Under the pieces are notes generated by a model. The model had not been told where the DNA came from and searched no databases. It was given only the letters and a program-made list of their open reading frames with translations. 41,961 nucleotides of DNA from JBMNOI01 sp050942995 (lineage in GTDB: Bacteria > Chloroflexota > Anaerolineae > UBA1429): contig JBMNOI010000013.1 in the NCBI GenBank assembly GCA_050942995.1, positions 1-41,961 on the forward strand, given 5' to 3'. How positions within the stretch are numbered: the first letter of the stretch is position 1; every line of letters starts with the position of its first letter. This document shows, piece after piece, positions 16,521 to 25,725 of this stretch. A program made the position numbers and the translations under genes.

Positions 16521-18203
16521 TCACAGGAACATTCGGTCTCGCCCCTGGCGGCGCGGACCATCCGCAGGCGGCGCGTTATCACGTTGTCGCCTGCGTTCGT
16601 TTTCCTCGCTAAAGTAGCGCTGCCACTCCGTGGGCGCGTCGGGGTCCTCAGCCCCGTGCGGGGTGAGGCGTTCGCGCACCCTGACCATCACCGGCGTATT
16701 GACCGCCGCGCCGGCCACAATCACCTGTCCGCGGCTGAGGGCCGGCAGCTCCATGAGCAGGTCGCGTCCCACCGATTCTACGCTCTCGGCCACTCTATTT
16801 TGATCCACCGGGTTGACGATGCGCATGATGCACTGGGTCATGCATTGTGAGAGCACGTCGCTATCGAGCTTGCCCGGTCGCTGACTGATGAGCCCCACCG
16901 CTACGCCGAATTTGCGCCCCTCGGAGAGGATCTGCTTGAGGATATGGGTGGTCACGGCATCGGCTCCGGCGGGCGCAAAGTTGTGCGCCTCTTCGATGAG
17001 GACAAAGGTGGGGTAGGGCAAATAGTTCTCGTCGTCCTCTTTGACCCGCCCACGCACGGTATCCATGCGCGCCTGGTTCAGACGGCGCAGCAATGTGGCG
17101 ACGATGATCTGCTGCTCGCGCTCGGGGATCTCGTTAAGCTGCAGGACGGTGCATTGTCCGGGGCGAAAGAGATCGTCCAACGGCATGCTGACGTGGTCGT
17201 CAAAGATGGACGAATGATCCAGCACGGACTGTACGCGCCAGATAAGCGCTCCAATGGTCGGATCCTCTTCCATCTTTTGATCCTCATCCGGATCGGTGAT
17301 GGGCCGATCATCCATTCCGGCGCGGATGGCCACCTTGAGCTGCGCTCGGGTCCAACGCTCTTCTCCATACTCCCGGCGCACCCTCGACCAGGCGCGTCCC
17401 AGGAGGTGGTGCATGCGCTCGGACAGATTGGGGAGCAGATAGCGAAGGTCGCCCAGGGTGAGAGATGAGACGCGTACCTTGATGTCGTTCGGACGCACGA
17501 TGTGGACGGTGGCCTCATAGCCGTCGTCGGTCCAAAAAGCCCGGTGGCCCTGCATATGTACCAGGGTGTCGTACTCGGCGTGGGGGTCTACTACCAGGAC
17601 GGCAGCGCGATTATGGGGTCGCATCAACTCTTCCAGCATGACGCCGGCCAGATAGCTTTTGCCCGATCCGGTGGAGGCGATAATGGCCATGTGGGTGCTG
17701 GTGATGCTGCGGGCATCCAGGGCGATGGGCACGCTGCCGCGGGGGCGACTGAGCAGCGAGCCGATCTCTATCGACCCGATATCGCCGCACATGCGGCGTG
17801 AGAGCAGATTGCACAGCATCTCGTCGGGGGCGATATAGATAGGCGCTCCCGAGCGAGGCGGAATCCGCGGGTTTACAAAGCCCAGCCCGGGGTCGTAATA
17901 TCCCAGCACGGTGGCGGTGATCTCGAACAGTTCGTGAACGCTTTGTTCAAAGCCCATCAGGCGGGCGACGTCCCCGGGAGGAATCACCGGGTCGGCCATA
18001 AAGGTGTCGGGGAACAGGCGCAACGGCACGCGCCGGGTGACGCGGGCCAGAATGCGTCGCGACTCTCCCTCGACCGCCGCCTCGTAATAGACAAACTCGC
18101 CATAGCGTACACGCTGGTCCGGATCGGGCGTGACAAAGGTGAACTCGTGAGGCGTCTCGCCCGGGCCTTTGGTGGTGCCGATGGGGGGAGCTTGGGTTTC
18201 CAC
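16521..18203 (-). CDS. herA: HerA-like DNA translocase/helicase
   Basis: Hexameric FtsK/HerA-type ATPase that pumps DNA and works with the NurA nuclease in end resection. 560 aa. An N-terminal HAS-barrel (about 20-115) is followed by Walker A ASTGSGKS (176-183), VVDPHAEYD (204-212), Walker B VLIEEAHNF (401-409) and SQRPGKLD (440-447) with the sensor/arginine region. A C-terminal brace ends in an Arg-rich tail. It starts at GTG 18203, with AAAGGAG 5-6 bases upstream. It lies 11 nt downstream of the HAS-barrel-like gene and is the last gene of the mre11-rad50-nurA-herA string. Standalone HerA ATPases also occur in defence systems, but the neighbours here argue for repair. Confidence 0.93.
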   Translation of the reverse strand: METQAPPIGTTKGPGETPHEFTFVTPDPDQRVRYGEFVYYEAAVEGESRRILARVTRRVPLRLFPDTFMADPVIPPGDVARLMGFEQSVHELFEITATVLGYYDPGLGFVNPRIPPRSGAPIYIAPDEMLCNLLSRRMCGDIGSIEIGSLLSRPRGSVPIALDARSITSTHMAIIASTGSGKSYLAGVMLEELMRPHNRAAVLVVDPHAEYDTLVHMQGHRAFWTDDGYEATVHIVRPNDIKVRVSSLTLGDLRYLLPNLSERMHHLLGRAWSRVRREYGEERWTRAQLKVAIRAGMDDRPITDPDEDQKMEEDPTIGALIWRVQSVLDHSSIFDDHVSMPLDDLFRPGQCTVLQLNEIPEREQQIIVATLLRRLNQARMDTVRGRVKEDDENYLPYPTFVLIEEAHNFAPAGADAVTTHILKQILSEGRKFGVAVGLISQRPGKLDSDVLSQCMTQCIMRIVNPVDQNRVAESVESVGRDLLMELPALSRGQVIVAGAAVNTPVMVRVRERLTPHGAEDPDAPTEWQRYFSEENERRRQRDNAPPADGPRRQGRDRMFL

Positions 18204-18214
18204 GGCGACTCCTT

Positions 18215-18796
18215 TCAGCCCACCGGCTCGACGCGGGCGTGCCAGGCCAGATTGCCGCCCAGGATGGCCAGGCGTTGCGCCTCATGTGGGAAGAGCCGGC
18301 TCAGGTGGTCGATGATGTTCAGCGTCAGGTGGGGGGCCAGCGGGTTGCGCATGGTGGCCAGCATGGGCAGGTAGGCCAGGCGTAGATTGCCCTCGGCGCA
18401 ATGGAAGGCGATGGTCTCATCCTCGGTGAGGGTACGCACCCGGGCGTCGATGGCGGCGGCCACCACGGGCACCCCCTGCTGTACGTCGCTGCCGTTCACC
18501 GTGCCCAGGGCCACCACCGCCACCAGCGTCACCTTTTCGTTGAGATAGTCGGGTGAAAAGATGCCCAGATCCTCCTCAGGCGAAAGGCGCGGCCCTAGAT
18601 TGCCGAAATCGGGATTCAGCAGGGTCGTGTTCGAGATCACTCCCACCAGATAGCCCTCATCGGCGCGCTCGATGCCGACAAAAGTCCCAAAGCCGTGATC
18701 CTCCGGGCGCGGCGTTTGTTCCACCTCGCCCGGGCCATACACCTGGCAGACGTAATCGATGTGAGAGCTCGAGTTTACGATCTTGCCGATATACAT
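18215..18796 (-). CDS. HAS-barrel-like accessory protein of the HerA operon
   Basis: 193 aa, no catalytic motif recognised. The first 120 residues (MYIGKIVNSSSHIDYVCQVY, then GTFVGIERADEGYLVGVISN, then LVAVVALGTVNG) have the strand-rich character and GxVxGVI-like pattern of the HAS barrel found at the N-terminus of HerA and F1-ATPase subunits. The remainder is helical, with HLTLNIIDHLSRLFPHEAQRLAILGGNL resembling the HerA brace region. It sits between nurA (gap 31 nt) and herA (gap 11 nt). Start ATG 18796 has AAGGGGG close upstream. It may be a HerA/NurA adaptor or loader; this is inference from position and fold resemblance. Confidence 0.6.
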   Translation of the reverse strand: MYIGKIVNSSSHIDYVCQVYGPGEVEQTPRPEDHGFGTFVGIERADEGYLVGVISNTTLLNPDFGNLGPRLSPEEDLGIFSPDYLNEKVTLVAVVALGTVNGSDVQQGVPVVAAAIDARVRTLTEDETIAFHCAEGNLRLAYLPMLATMRNPLAPHLTLNIIDHLSRLFPHEAQRLAILGGNLAWHARVEPVG

Positions 18797-18827
18797 ACGC
18801 CCCCTTCACAGTAGATACCGTTCTTTA

Positions 18828-20012
18828 TCAGCGGCGGCCGCGCTTGCTGAATGCCTTGCGCGAGTAGCGCACCGGCACATCGTTCTCGGCTAAAAAATCC
18901 TGAAAGATGCGGTAGAATCGCTCGCGGTCGGCGGCGGTGATGACGGCCACCGCATCGGCGGTTTCGATAGCGTAGGGATAGCCGGTGCCGACCACGCACT
19001 CGGCGCGCACCACATTGACCACATCCTCCAGCAGTCCATCCTCAAGGAGCCAGACGGGCAGATCCAGGCGAACGGGCGGGTTATCGGACGTGGTCTTGAC
19101 ATAGAGAAACGCCACTCTCTGATAGTAGTTCAGCTCTTCATTGGCGCGTTCGAACATGCGATCGTCGCGGGCGCAGATGAACGCCTCGCTGCGGTCTCCC
19201 CAGCGCATTCTGGAACGTAAAAGGACGCTGTCGCTGATGCGCGGTTGGTCCGCCTCGCCGCAAAGGTAGCGCAGCATGGAGACGAGATCGGTGGCGGCAG
19301 ACGTATCGACAAAACCAACCAGCGGTACCCGCGTCTCTTCGGATGTATCCAACAGAGTGAGCACGGCGTTGAGGTAGGCGCGCTGGAGCTCCGGGCGCAT
19401 CTGCGCCGCAAAAGAGATGATCAGCGAGCCGTCAAAGAAGCATACCGGTCGCGGCCGGTGGCCGGCGCGCCGGCGCATATAGTCCACCAGCGTCTGACAC
19501 TCGAGCTCGAAGCGGCGCAGGCTCACCTGCAGGTCGGGGAATGTGCGTGTGCCGTCCTGATCGCGCGCCAGCTCGGTCGGTGGCAACACCTCGAAGCGAA
19601 TGTCTTTGACATAATCTTGTGCGGGGGTGTGACGATTCTCGAACCAACCCACCTGCACGGCGCCTACAGGTATCGAAAAATCGTGGCTGGGCGCGATCTG
19701 GGATCCATCCACGCCCAGAGTGGGCACGCCGAGCAATACCTCTCTGGCCCAGGTGCGGGCATCCTCATGATTTTTCCAATGGTGCTCGAAGCGATGGATC
19801 ACCGGTTGCCCGGCAACGCGTTCGTCCGTGGGGAGGGCGCCGGAGCGCGGAATCATGGCGAGCCAGCCCATCAGGGACCGGGAGTCCTGGCCCTCCATCC
19901 AGGTCAGTATCTCGTCGTAGCGCGTGCGCTCCTGCGCCACTGTGACATCGAATCCGACCAAATCTTCGCGGCGGGCCTCCAGCGCGTGGCGAACGTGGGC
20001 GATGCTGAGCAT
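18828..20012 (-). CDS. nurA: NurA domain 5'-3' nuclease
   Basis: 394 aa, an RNase H-like nuclease that partners HerA in long-range 5'-strand resection in Archaea and Deinococcus. Acidic metal-binding motifs are seen at GVDGSQI (D102), VCFFDGSLI (D194), GFVDTSAATDLV (D236) and near the C-terminus in ETADAVAVI. That is the usual NurA layout, with a large insertion between the first two. The helical lead of about 90 residues is also common. ATG 20012 follows the sbcC stop by 2 nt, and GGAGGG lies 9 bases upstream inside sbcC, so translation is coupled. The C-terminus is Lys/Arg-rich. Confidence 0.88.
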   Translation of the reverse strand: MLSIAHVRHALEARREDLVGFDVTVAQERTRYDEILTWMEGQDSRSLMGWLAMIPRSGALPTDERVAGQPVIHRFEHHWKNHEDARTWAREVLLGVPTLGVDGSQIAPSHDFSIPVGAVQVGWFENRHTPAQDYVKDIRFEVLPPTELARDQDGTRTFPDLQVSLRRFELECQTLVDYMRRRAGHRPRPVCFFDGSLIISFAAQMRPELQRAYLNAVLTLLDTSEETRVPLVGFVDTSAATDLVSMLRYLCGEADQPRISDSVLLRSRMRWGDRSEAFICARDDRMFERANEELNYYQRVAFLYVKTTSDNPPVRLDLPVWLLEDGLLEDVVNVVRAECVVGTGYPYAIETADAVAVITAADRERFYRIFQDFLAENDVPVRYSRKAFSKRGRR

Positions 20013-20014
20013 AC

Positions 20015-22738
20015 CTAGATACCCTCCGGTCGGCTGCCGCCCTCATCTTTGATGATGCGGATATGGTGCTGGGCGGCGCGCTCGAACGTGTCGTCGTGGC
20101 TGATGACAAAGACCTGTGAAAAGCCACGGACCTGCATGATCTTTTCCGCCAGTCCGTCGCGACGTTCGGGATCGAGATGGGCGGTGGGCTCGTCGAAAAA
20201 GGCCACGTCGACGGCCGAGATCTCGCGCAGCAGCGCCAGGCGCAGGGCCAGCGCGGCGCTCATCTGTTCGCCGCCGGAGAACTGGCGGAAATTGCGCTCG
20301 TGTCCCCGTACTTCCAGCGAAAGGTCGTAATCTTCTGACCAGTTCAGACGGCCAGTATGGTCATCCATGATATCGGCATGGATGGCCGAGGCCTCCTTCG
20401 AGATCTGATAAACCAGATGCTGAGTCACGTAGGGGCCGGCCTGGCGCAACAACTGGCGGGTGCTGCGCAGTATACTGTGCAGCGCCGTCAGCTCCTCCAG
20501 GCTGTTTTGACGGACGGCCATTTCATTCGCGGCCTGTTCCAGGTCGGCGATGGCCGCCTCGACCTCGTCCCGGCGCTCTCGCGCAGTCGATAGCCGCGCA
20601 TCGGCCCGGGTGAGCTCGTCGCGCATGTCGGATACTTTTTCACGCAGTTGACGGTGACGATCCACGTCGTAATTCGTGGCGGCATCGGCATGAGCGTGCT
20701 CGGCATCGGTGGCCCGCCGGATCAGGCCCTCCAGATCGGCAGATAGCTTATCGACCAGCGCCTGTCGGGCGGCGTATTGACCGGCCACGTTCAGGTGCGT
20801 CATATAGCTCTGATGAGCGGCGAGGTGGGTATCCTGCTTCTGCCGAGCGGCCTGTACGGCATCGTCCAGATCGGCGTAGGCGGCGAGCTGTTCGCGAAGG
20901 TCGCCAGCATCGGCGGCAAGAGCCTCTCGACGCGTTGCGGCGGTGTGCTGACGTTGGGCGATATCGTCGCGCCCGCGGACACGGTCCTCGTGCAACTGGT
21001 ACTCGCGGCGCGGATCGCCCAGCGAGCTCAGTTCCCGACGATACTGTTCGGCGGCGGCCGGCGCACCCTGAAGCGAGGCCAGCTCGGCGACCGCTTCATC
21101 CCACGCGGCCTGTCGATGCGCCAGGCGCTCCCCGGCGGCCTGCAGCGCCTCATCGGTGGGCAGATGACGCAGGCGATTTTGAGATTCCTCCAGCGCGGCC
21201 CGTGTCGCTCTGGCGTCACGCTGCAGTGTGCGGATTTCACGGCGAAGCCGATCCATGGTCGCGTTCAGCTCGGTGATCCGGTCTTTGTTGCGCATCAGCA
21301 GGTCGCGTCGATGCTCCGGCGTCAGCTCCGCCTCGCAAACCGGGCAGCGGGCGGTGTCGGCCTCTTCCAGTGTGCTCGACTGGCGCTCCAGACGTTCACA
21401 CTCGGCTTTGGCGGCCACCCCCTGCTCTCGAACCTCCTGTTCGTGGTTGACCAACTCGTCCAGCCGGGTCTGTTGATCGGCGATCTCGCGCTCCAGATCG
21501 GCGGCGAGGGCCATGCCCTCGCGGGTGGCCTCGAGCTCCTGATGCGCCCGGTGCGCCTCATCCGCGGCCTGTTTCTCGCGGCGGGCGGCCGCCTCCATGC
21601 GCTGCACGTCCTCCTCGGCACGACGCAGCGCCTCCTCCAGATCGGCCTGTTGCTTTACGGCGGGGGCCAGCTCGGATATGCGCCGTTGCAACTCCTCGAT
21701 GCGGGCCATCTCCTCATTCAGCCGCGCGATCTCGGTCTCTAGCCGATCCTCTTCGCGCTCGATGACGGCCAGCCTGTCACGTAGTGCGTCGCGTGCCGCG
21801 CGGCGCTCCTCCAGATCTCGCAGGCGATTTTCGGCCGCCTCGTACGCTTCGTGGCCGGCGCGAGACGCCTCGACCTGCTCCCGGGCCTCCTCTGCCTCGC
21901 GCAGCGCGCGACGGGCATCGTCCAGGCGCAACCTGTGGGCGGACAGGTCGGCGCGCGCCCGCTCTAGTTGAGCGGCCAGCTTGTTCACATGGCGCTCGGC
22001 GGCGTCCATTGTCTCCAATTGGCCGGTGAGGGAGGCGAGCTCGACACCCAACCGGCGCGTTTGATCGTGGAGATCGGTCACCATGCGTTCCAGGGTGTCC
22101 TTTTCCTCTTGCAGGCGGGGGAGATCGGCCAGACGGCCTTCGATTCGGGCGATCTCACGCTGTACCTCGTGGTGCCGATCTCGAAGATAGTTCTCGGTGG
22201 CGCGCAGGTTATCCGAGGCCTTGCGATAGTCGTCCACCTGCAGTAGCGGGTCAAAGACGGCTTTGCGCGCACCGGCGGGTTGCTGGAACGGCGCCGTATT
22301 GGTGCCCTGGGGCACGCCCACCGTGTTCTCGAACAGGTAGGCCAGTCGGGCGGAGCGATCGACACGCAGATGGTCATGCAGCCACAGGCGCACCTCTTCG
22401 TTGCCCTCGGCGATACACTGGCCGCCCAATTCGGGATCGTACACACGGTAGCGGGTGGTGGTGGTGGCACTAAAGATGCGCTCGACATCGTAAGGGCGTT
22501 CGTCCAGCGACGAGACCAGCCGCACGACGACGCTGCCGGTGGCCGCCCCCTCGCGCAGCAGGTTGGCCAGCTTGAATCCCGGGGGCTGGTAATCGAACAG
22601 GGCAAAGCCGATGGCTTCGAGGATGGTGCTCTTGCCGGCGCCGTTGGCACCCAGAATGGCGTTGGTGCCGGGCAGAAAATGCAGTGTCGCGTCGCGATAG
22701 CTTTTAAAGTCGTGCAGCTCGACGGAGAGGATCATCAT
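20015..22738 (-). CDS. sbcC: SbcC/Rad50-type SMC-like ATPase
   Basis: 907 aa. ATP-dependent partner of the Mre11/SbcD nuclease, tethering and opening DNA ends. Walker A GANGAGKST is at 30-38. Two very long Glu/Arg/Ala-rich coiled-coil arms (about 175-440 and 480-770) flank a zinc hook CPVC near 464-467. The C-terminal lobe has FSGGEQMSAALALRLALL (signature, about 820-837), Walker B VAFFDEPTAHLD (about 845-856) and the D/H-loop VISHDD. It starts at ATG 22738, whose ATGA overlaps the sbcD stop. An upstream extension of the open frame lies inside sbcD and is not coding. The length is nearer archaeal Rad50 (about 880) than E. coli SbcC (1048). Confidence 0.95.
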   Translation of the reverse strand: MMILSVELHDFKSYRDATLHFLPGTNAILGANGAGKSTILEAIGFALFDYQPPGFKLANLLREGAATGSVVVRLVSSLDERPYDVERIFSATTTTRYRVYDPELGGQCIAEGNEEVRLWLHDHLRVDRSARLAYLFENTVGVPQGTNTAPFQQPAGARKAVFDPLLQVDDYRKASDNLRATENYLRDRHHEVQREIARIEGRLADLPRLQEEKDTLERMVTDLHDQTRRLGVELASLTGQLETMDAAERHVNKLAAQLERARADLSAHRLRLDDARRALREAEEAREQVEASRAGHEAYEAAENRLRDLEERRAARDALRDRLAVIEREEDRLETEIARLNEEMARIEELQRRISELAPAVKQQADLEEALRRAEEDVQRMEAAARREKQAADEAHRAHQELEATREGMALAADLEREIADQQTRLDELVNHEQEVREQGVAAKAECERLERQSSTLEEADTARCPVCEAELTPEHRRDLLMRNKDRITELNATMDRLRREIRTLQRDARATRAALEESQNRLRHLPTDEALQAAGERLAHRQAAWDEAVAELASLQGAPAAAEQYRRELSSLGDPRREYQLHEDRVRGRDDIAQRQHTAATRREALAADAGDLREQLAAYADLDDAVQAARQKQDTHLAAHQSYMTHLNVAGQYAARQALVDKLSADLEGLIRRATDAEHAHADAATNYDVDRHRQLREKVSDMRDELTRADARLSTARERRDEVEAAIADLEQAANEMAVRQNSLEELTALHSILRSTRQLLRQAGPYVTQHLVYQISKEASAIHADIMDDHTGRLNWSEDYDLSLEVRGHERNFRQFSGGEQMSAALALRLALLREISAVDVAFFDEPTAHLDPERRDGLAEKIMQVRGFSQVFVISHDDTFERAAQHHIRIIKDEGGSRPEGI

Positions 22739-24048
22739 AAGGGCGCGTCCTCCTTGTCGTCGTCTTTGGTATCTCCCAATGATTCGGGGGGGATGGCGGC
22801 ACGAAAGGCGCTCAGCTCGGCCACAACCTCTTCGGGTGTGCCACCGCTCAGCGCCAGCCCCTTGAGACGCAGCACCATGTCGGCCCACTGCTGACTGTTG
22901 TCGCGGCGGCGGATGTCGCGCTCGATCAGCTCGCGGATGACATATTGCTCCAGCTCGGCGCGGCTCATGTTGTCGCCCACGCGCATGTCGAATTCGCTTG
23001 GGGTGGTAATATCCCGCACGTTACAGATCAACGGATTCAGCGCCTCTTGCGCCATCCCCTCGACCCGCTTCAGATCCAGGTCGGAATGAGAGAAGGGCAG
23101 GATGCCGTATAGCTGCAGCTCGACCACCGGTTTTGTCTCGGACGGCTCGGCGGGTGCCCGGCGACGCAGGTAGGCCTCCAGCATGGTGTAGAGGTGTTCG
23201 GGCGTCCTGCATTCATCCACGGCAAAGCGTAGCCGAATAAACGGGCGGCGACTGCTCGGCACCGCCGTAACCGAATGGGTGGGGCCATCGGCGGCGTCCA
23301 TATCGATATCCACCATGAGATAGCCGCGATCGTCCCATTCGACCTCGGTGACGCTGTTGGTTTCCAGTGAGCCGGGGTTATAGATCCAATCATCCTGGAT
23401 GAACGGCTTGTGTATGTGACCCAACGCCAGATACTGGCAGTGGGCGCGAAGCGGATCGAGCTGGGCGCGGGAGAGCGCGCCGGACATGTTGTCGAGCACG
23501 CCATGCACCCCGGCATGAAGCATGATGATGGTATAGGGCGGGCGGGGGCCACTCATCGATTCCAGCTCGTCGCATAGATCCTGGATGACCCGTGGCGTGC
23601 TGGCGCCATAGTATTTGACGCCAATTATGCGCACCCCGCCGGGCAGGTCGATATAGGCGCCGCTGCGCAGTTCGGCATCCCACGGCTCGATCTGTATGCG
23701 CCCATCCCGGTAGATGGGGGTGAGCAGCGTGAGCAGGCCGACCTCGGCCAGATAATCCAGCCACGAGAATCCATCTTGCTGATAAGCGCGCTCGTGATTG
23801 CCCTCTATGGCGATGACGGGAATGCCGGCGTTACGCAGCCGTTCCAGCATGGCCGTAGCCTGCAGCAATGTGCGTGGCTCGATGGACCGTTTGTGGAACA
23901 GATCGCCGGCCAGCAGCACGAAATCGGCTTTGCGACGGATGACGTCGTCTACCATATGGTGAAAGGCGCGGGCGAAATCGTTATACCGCTCCGAGTTGTT
24001 GTACTGTCGGTATCCCAGATGGATATCGGCCGCGTGAATGAAACGCAT
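22735..24048 (-). CDS. sbcD: SbcD/Mre11-type DNA repair exonuclease
   Basis: 437 aa. Manganese-dependent phosphoesterase nuclease that forms the Mre11-Rad50 complex with the next gene. Metallophosphatase motifs appear in order: FIHAADIHLG (D8, H10), LLAGDLFHK (D49), IEGNHE (N84, H85), MLHAGVHG and LALGHIHKP. A capping domain and a helical C-terminal Rad50-binding part follow (about 280-437). The ATG at 24048 is 9 nt after the iorA-like stop; the nearest SD (GGAG in the iorA end) is about 12 bases away, so coupling may help. It overlaps sbcC by 4 nt. Confidence 0.95.
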   Translation of the reverse strand: MRFIHAADIHLGYRQYNNSERYNDFARAFHHMVDDVIRRKADFVLLAGDLFHKRSIEPRTLLQATAMLERLRNAGIPVIAIEGNHERAYQQDGFSWLDYLAEVGLLTLLTPIYRDGRIQIEPWDAELRSGAYIDLPGGVRIIGVKYYGASTPRVIQDLCDELESMSGPRPPYTIIMLHAGVHGVLDNMSGALSRAQLDPLRAHCQYLALGHIHKPFIQDDWIYNPGSLETNSVTEVEWDDRGYLMVDIDMDAADGPTHSVTAVPSSRRPFIRLRFAVDECRTPEHLYTMLEAYLRRRAPAEPSETKPVVELQLYGILPFSHSDLDLKRVEGMAQEALNPLICNVRDITTPSEFDMRVGDNMSRAELEQYVIRELIERDIRRRDNSQQWADMVLRLKGLALSGGTPEEVVAELSAFRAAIPPESLGDTKDDDKEDAPL

Positions 24049-24057
24049 TGTGACGGA

Positions 24058-25722
24058 TTACTCCTCGTCGATGTGGCGTGGACAGGGGCCACGCACCACT
24101 ATGACGCGAAATTCATCAGCGGTCAGAGCATCATCGTACGCCTGTGCCAGGGCCGCCGAATCATCGGCGGCGCAAACCAGCGGCTCGATGCCGTAGCCAC
24201 GTACCACAGCGGCGATGTCGACGGCAACCCGGGGCCGCCCCCGCTCATCTCGCGCGCTGCCCGGGTGGGCCTGTCCACCGGTGAGGGCGGTCGTGCCGTT
24301 ATCCAGGATGATCGCCGCCATCGGCAGGTTCATCTGCACAGCCTGGGGGAGGGCGTTGATGTCGGTATGGAAGAAGGACGAGTCACCCAGCAGGGCAACG
24401 ACGCGATGCCGGCGGTCGTTCATGGCCAGGCCGATGCCCATACCCAACCCGGCTCCCAGCGAGTATTTGACGTCGAACAGCTCCATCGGCGGCAGATTGG
24501 CCCGTACCATGCAACCGGTCTCACCGATGACGATGTGTCGTTCGCGCCCCCCTTGTCGCTCCATCGCCTCCAGCAGCGCCTCAAAGGCCGGCGTATAGGG
24601 GCAATCGTCGCACAGGGGCGTGCGGCTGGGCATGTCGCGCCTGGCGTCGGGCGCCTGAGGCAGCTTCTCGGGCGGCAGAATGTGCGCCAGGGCGCCGACG
24701 ATATTGGCCGGACTCAGTTCACCCTCTTCGGGCACTTTGCGGTCCATCCGCCCCAGGATGCGAACCGACAACCCGGCTCGATGGGCCAGGGCATGGAGCT
24801 GTTCCTCTATAAAGGGGCCGCCCTCCTCCAGCACCAGCACCTGTTCCAGGCCGCGCAGCCAGTCGATCAACGCCTCATCGGGGAGGGGCCACGAACTGGA
24901 GAGCCCCAGGATGCGATGCCGTCGGGCGGTCTCGCCCAGCAGGGCGCACAACTTGATGCGGGTGGCGCCGACGGCCACAACGGCGGTGCGATCTCCGGCA
25001 ACGCCGCCCTCGCCTACGTCGTAGGGCGAGGCTTCGAGCATATCCTGGAACTGGCGCAGCAGGCGATGCAGCCGCCGGTGCCAGCGGGTGACGGCGGCGG
25101 GCAACACCACCCAACGGTTACGACGCCGCAAAAAGCGCCGATGCGTGGGCGGTAGCACCCAGGGCTCGTCGGGGATGCCCTGCGCCTCGATCAGTGCCGG
25201 CGTGATACGCACAATGACGGGCAGCCCCAATCCCTCGGACCAGGCAAACGCCTGCGCCATGAGCGGCGTGGCCTGCTCGACGCTGATCGGCTCGATAATG
25301 GGCACCTCGGCAACGCGGGCCAGCCAGCGCGAATCCTGTTCGTTCTGAGAGGACCATGCGCCGGGATCGTCTCCCAGCAGGATGACCATGCCGGCGTGGC
25401 ACCCGCTGAGGGATATGGTGGCCAGTGGATCCAGGGCGATATTCATGCCCACACTCTTGAGCACCACCAGCGAACGGGTGCCGGCCAGAGAGGCGCCAAA
25501 GGCCATCTCCAGAGCGACCTTTTCGTTAGGCGCCCATTGCGCCTGCAGCGGATCGGCCGAGGCCGATCCGCTCATCTCCAGCAGGCGATCAAACACCGCC
25601 GTGGCGGGCGAGCCGGGGTAACCCGTTACCAGGCCGATACCGGCTGCCAGCGCGCCACGGGCTAGCGCCTCGTCGCCACGAACGGTGTCGTTTGTTTCGG
25701 ACATCAAGACCTCATCGGACAT
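24058..25722 (-). CDS. IorA-like TPP enzyme lacking the ferredoxin domain
   Basis: 554 aa, like the alpha subunit of indolepyruvate ferredoxin oxidoreductase, which oxidatively decarboxylates aryl pyruvates to aryl-acetyl-CoA. The N-terminal pyrimidine-binding domain has DEALARGALAAGIGLVTGYPGSPAT. The middle contains PLCDDCPYTPAF, the equivalent of the family CxGCPH motif. The C-terminal TPP domain has GDSSFFH and ILDNGTTALTGGQ. The usual C-terminal tail with two 4Fe-4S clusters is absent, and no iorB is in the window, so electron transfer to ferredoxin is in doubt. It starts at ATG 25722, 3 nt after the GH42 stop with GGAGAG upstream, and is followed by sbcD at 9 nt. Another 2-oxoacid specificity is possible. 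Confidence 0.78.
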   Translation of the reverse strand: MSDEVLMSETNDTVRGDEALARGALAAGIGLVTGYPGSPATAVFDRLLEMSGSASADPLQAQWAPNEKVALEMAFGASLAGTRSLVVLKSVGMNIALDPLATISLSGCHAGMVILLGDDPGAWSSQNEQDSRWLARVAEVPIIEPISVEQATPLMAQAFAWSEGLGLPVIVRITPALIEAQGIPDEPWVLPPTHRRFLRRRNRWVVLPAAVTRWHRRLHRLLRQFQDMLEASPYDVGEGGVAGDRTAVVAVGATRIKLCALLGETARRHRILGLSSSWPLPDEALIDWLRGLEQVLVLEEGGPFIEEQLHALAHRAGLSVRILGRMDRKVPEEGELSPANIVGALAHILPPEKLPQAPDARRDMPSRTPLCDDCPYTPAFEALLEAMERQGGRERHIVIGETGCMVRANLPPMELFDVKYSLGAGLGMGIGLAMNDRRHRVVALLGDSSFFHTDINALPQAVQMNLPMAAIILDNGTTALTGGQAHPGSARDERGRPRVAVDIAAVVRGYGIEPLVCAADDSAALAQAYDDALTADEFRVIVVRGPCPRHIDEE

Positions 25723-25725
25723 GAG

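Noticed and set aside
16521..18203. HerA as part of an anti-phage defence island
   Set aside because: Defence HerA usually pairs with SIR2 or other effectors. Here the partners are NurA, Mre11 and Rad50, and surrounding genes are housekeeping.
22739..22888. N-terminal extension of SbcC into the sbcD gene
   Set aside because: The open frame continues, but it overlaps coding sequence of sbcD. The ATGA overlap and conserved MILSVELHDFKSY place the start at 22738.
23776..25155. A 459-codon frame antisense to sbcD and the IorA-like gene
   Set aside because: It covers the junction of two well-supported genes, and its translation has no family signature.
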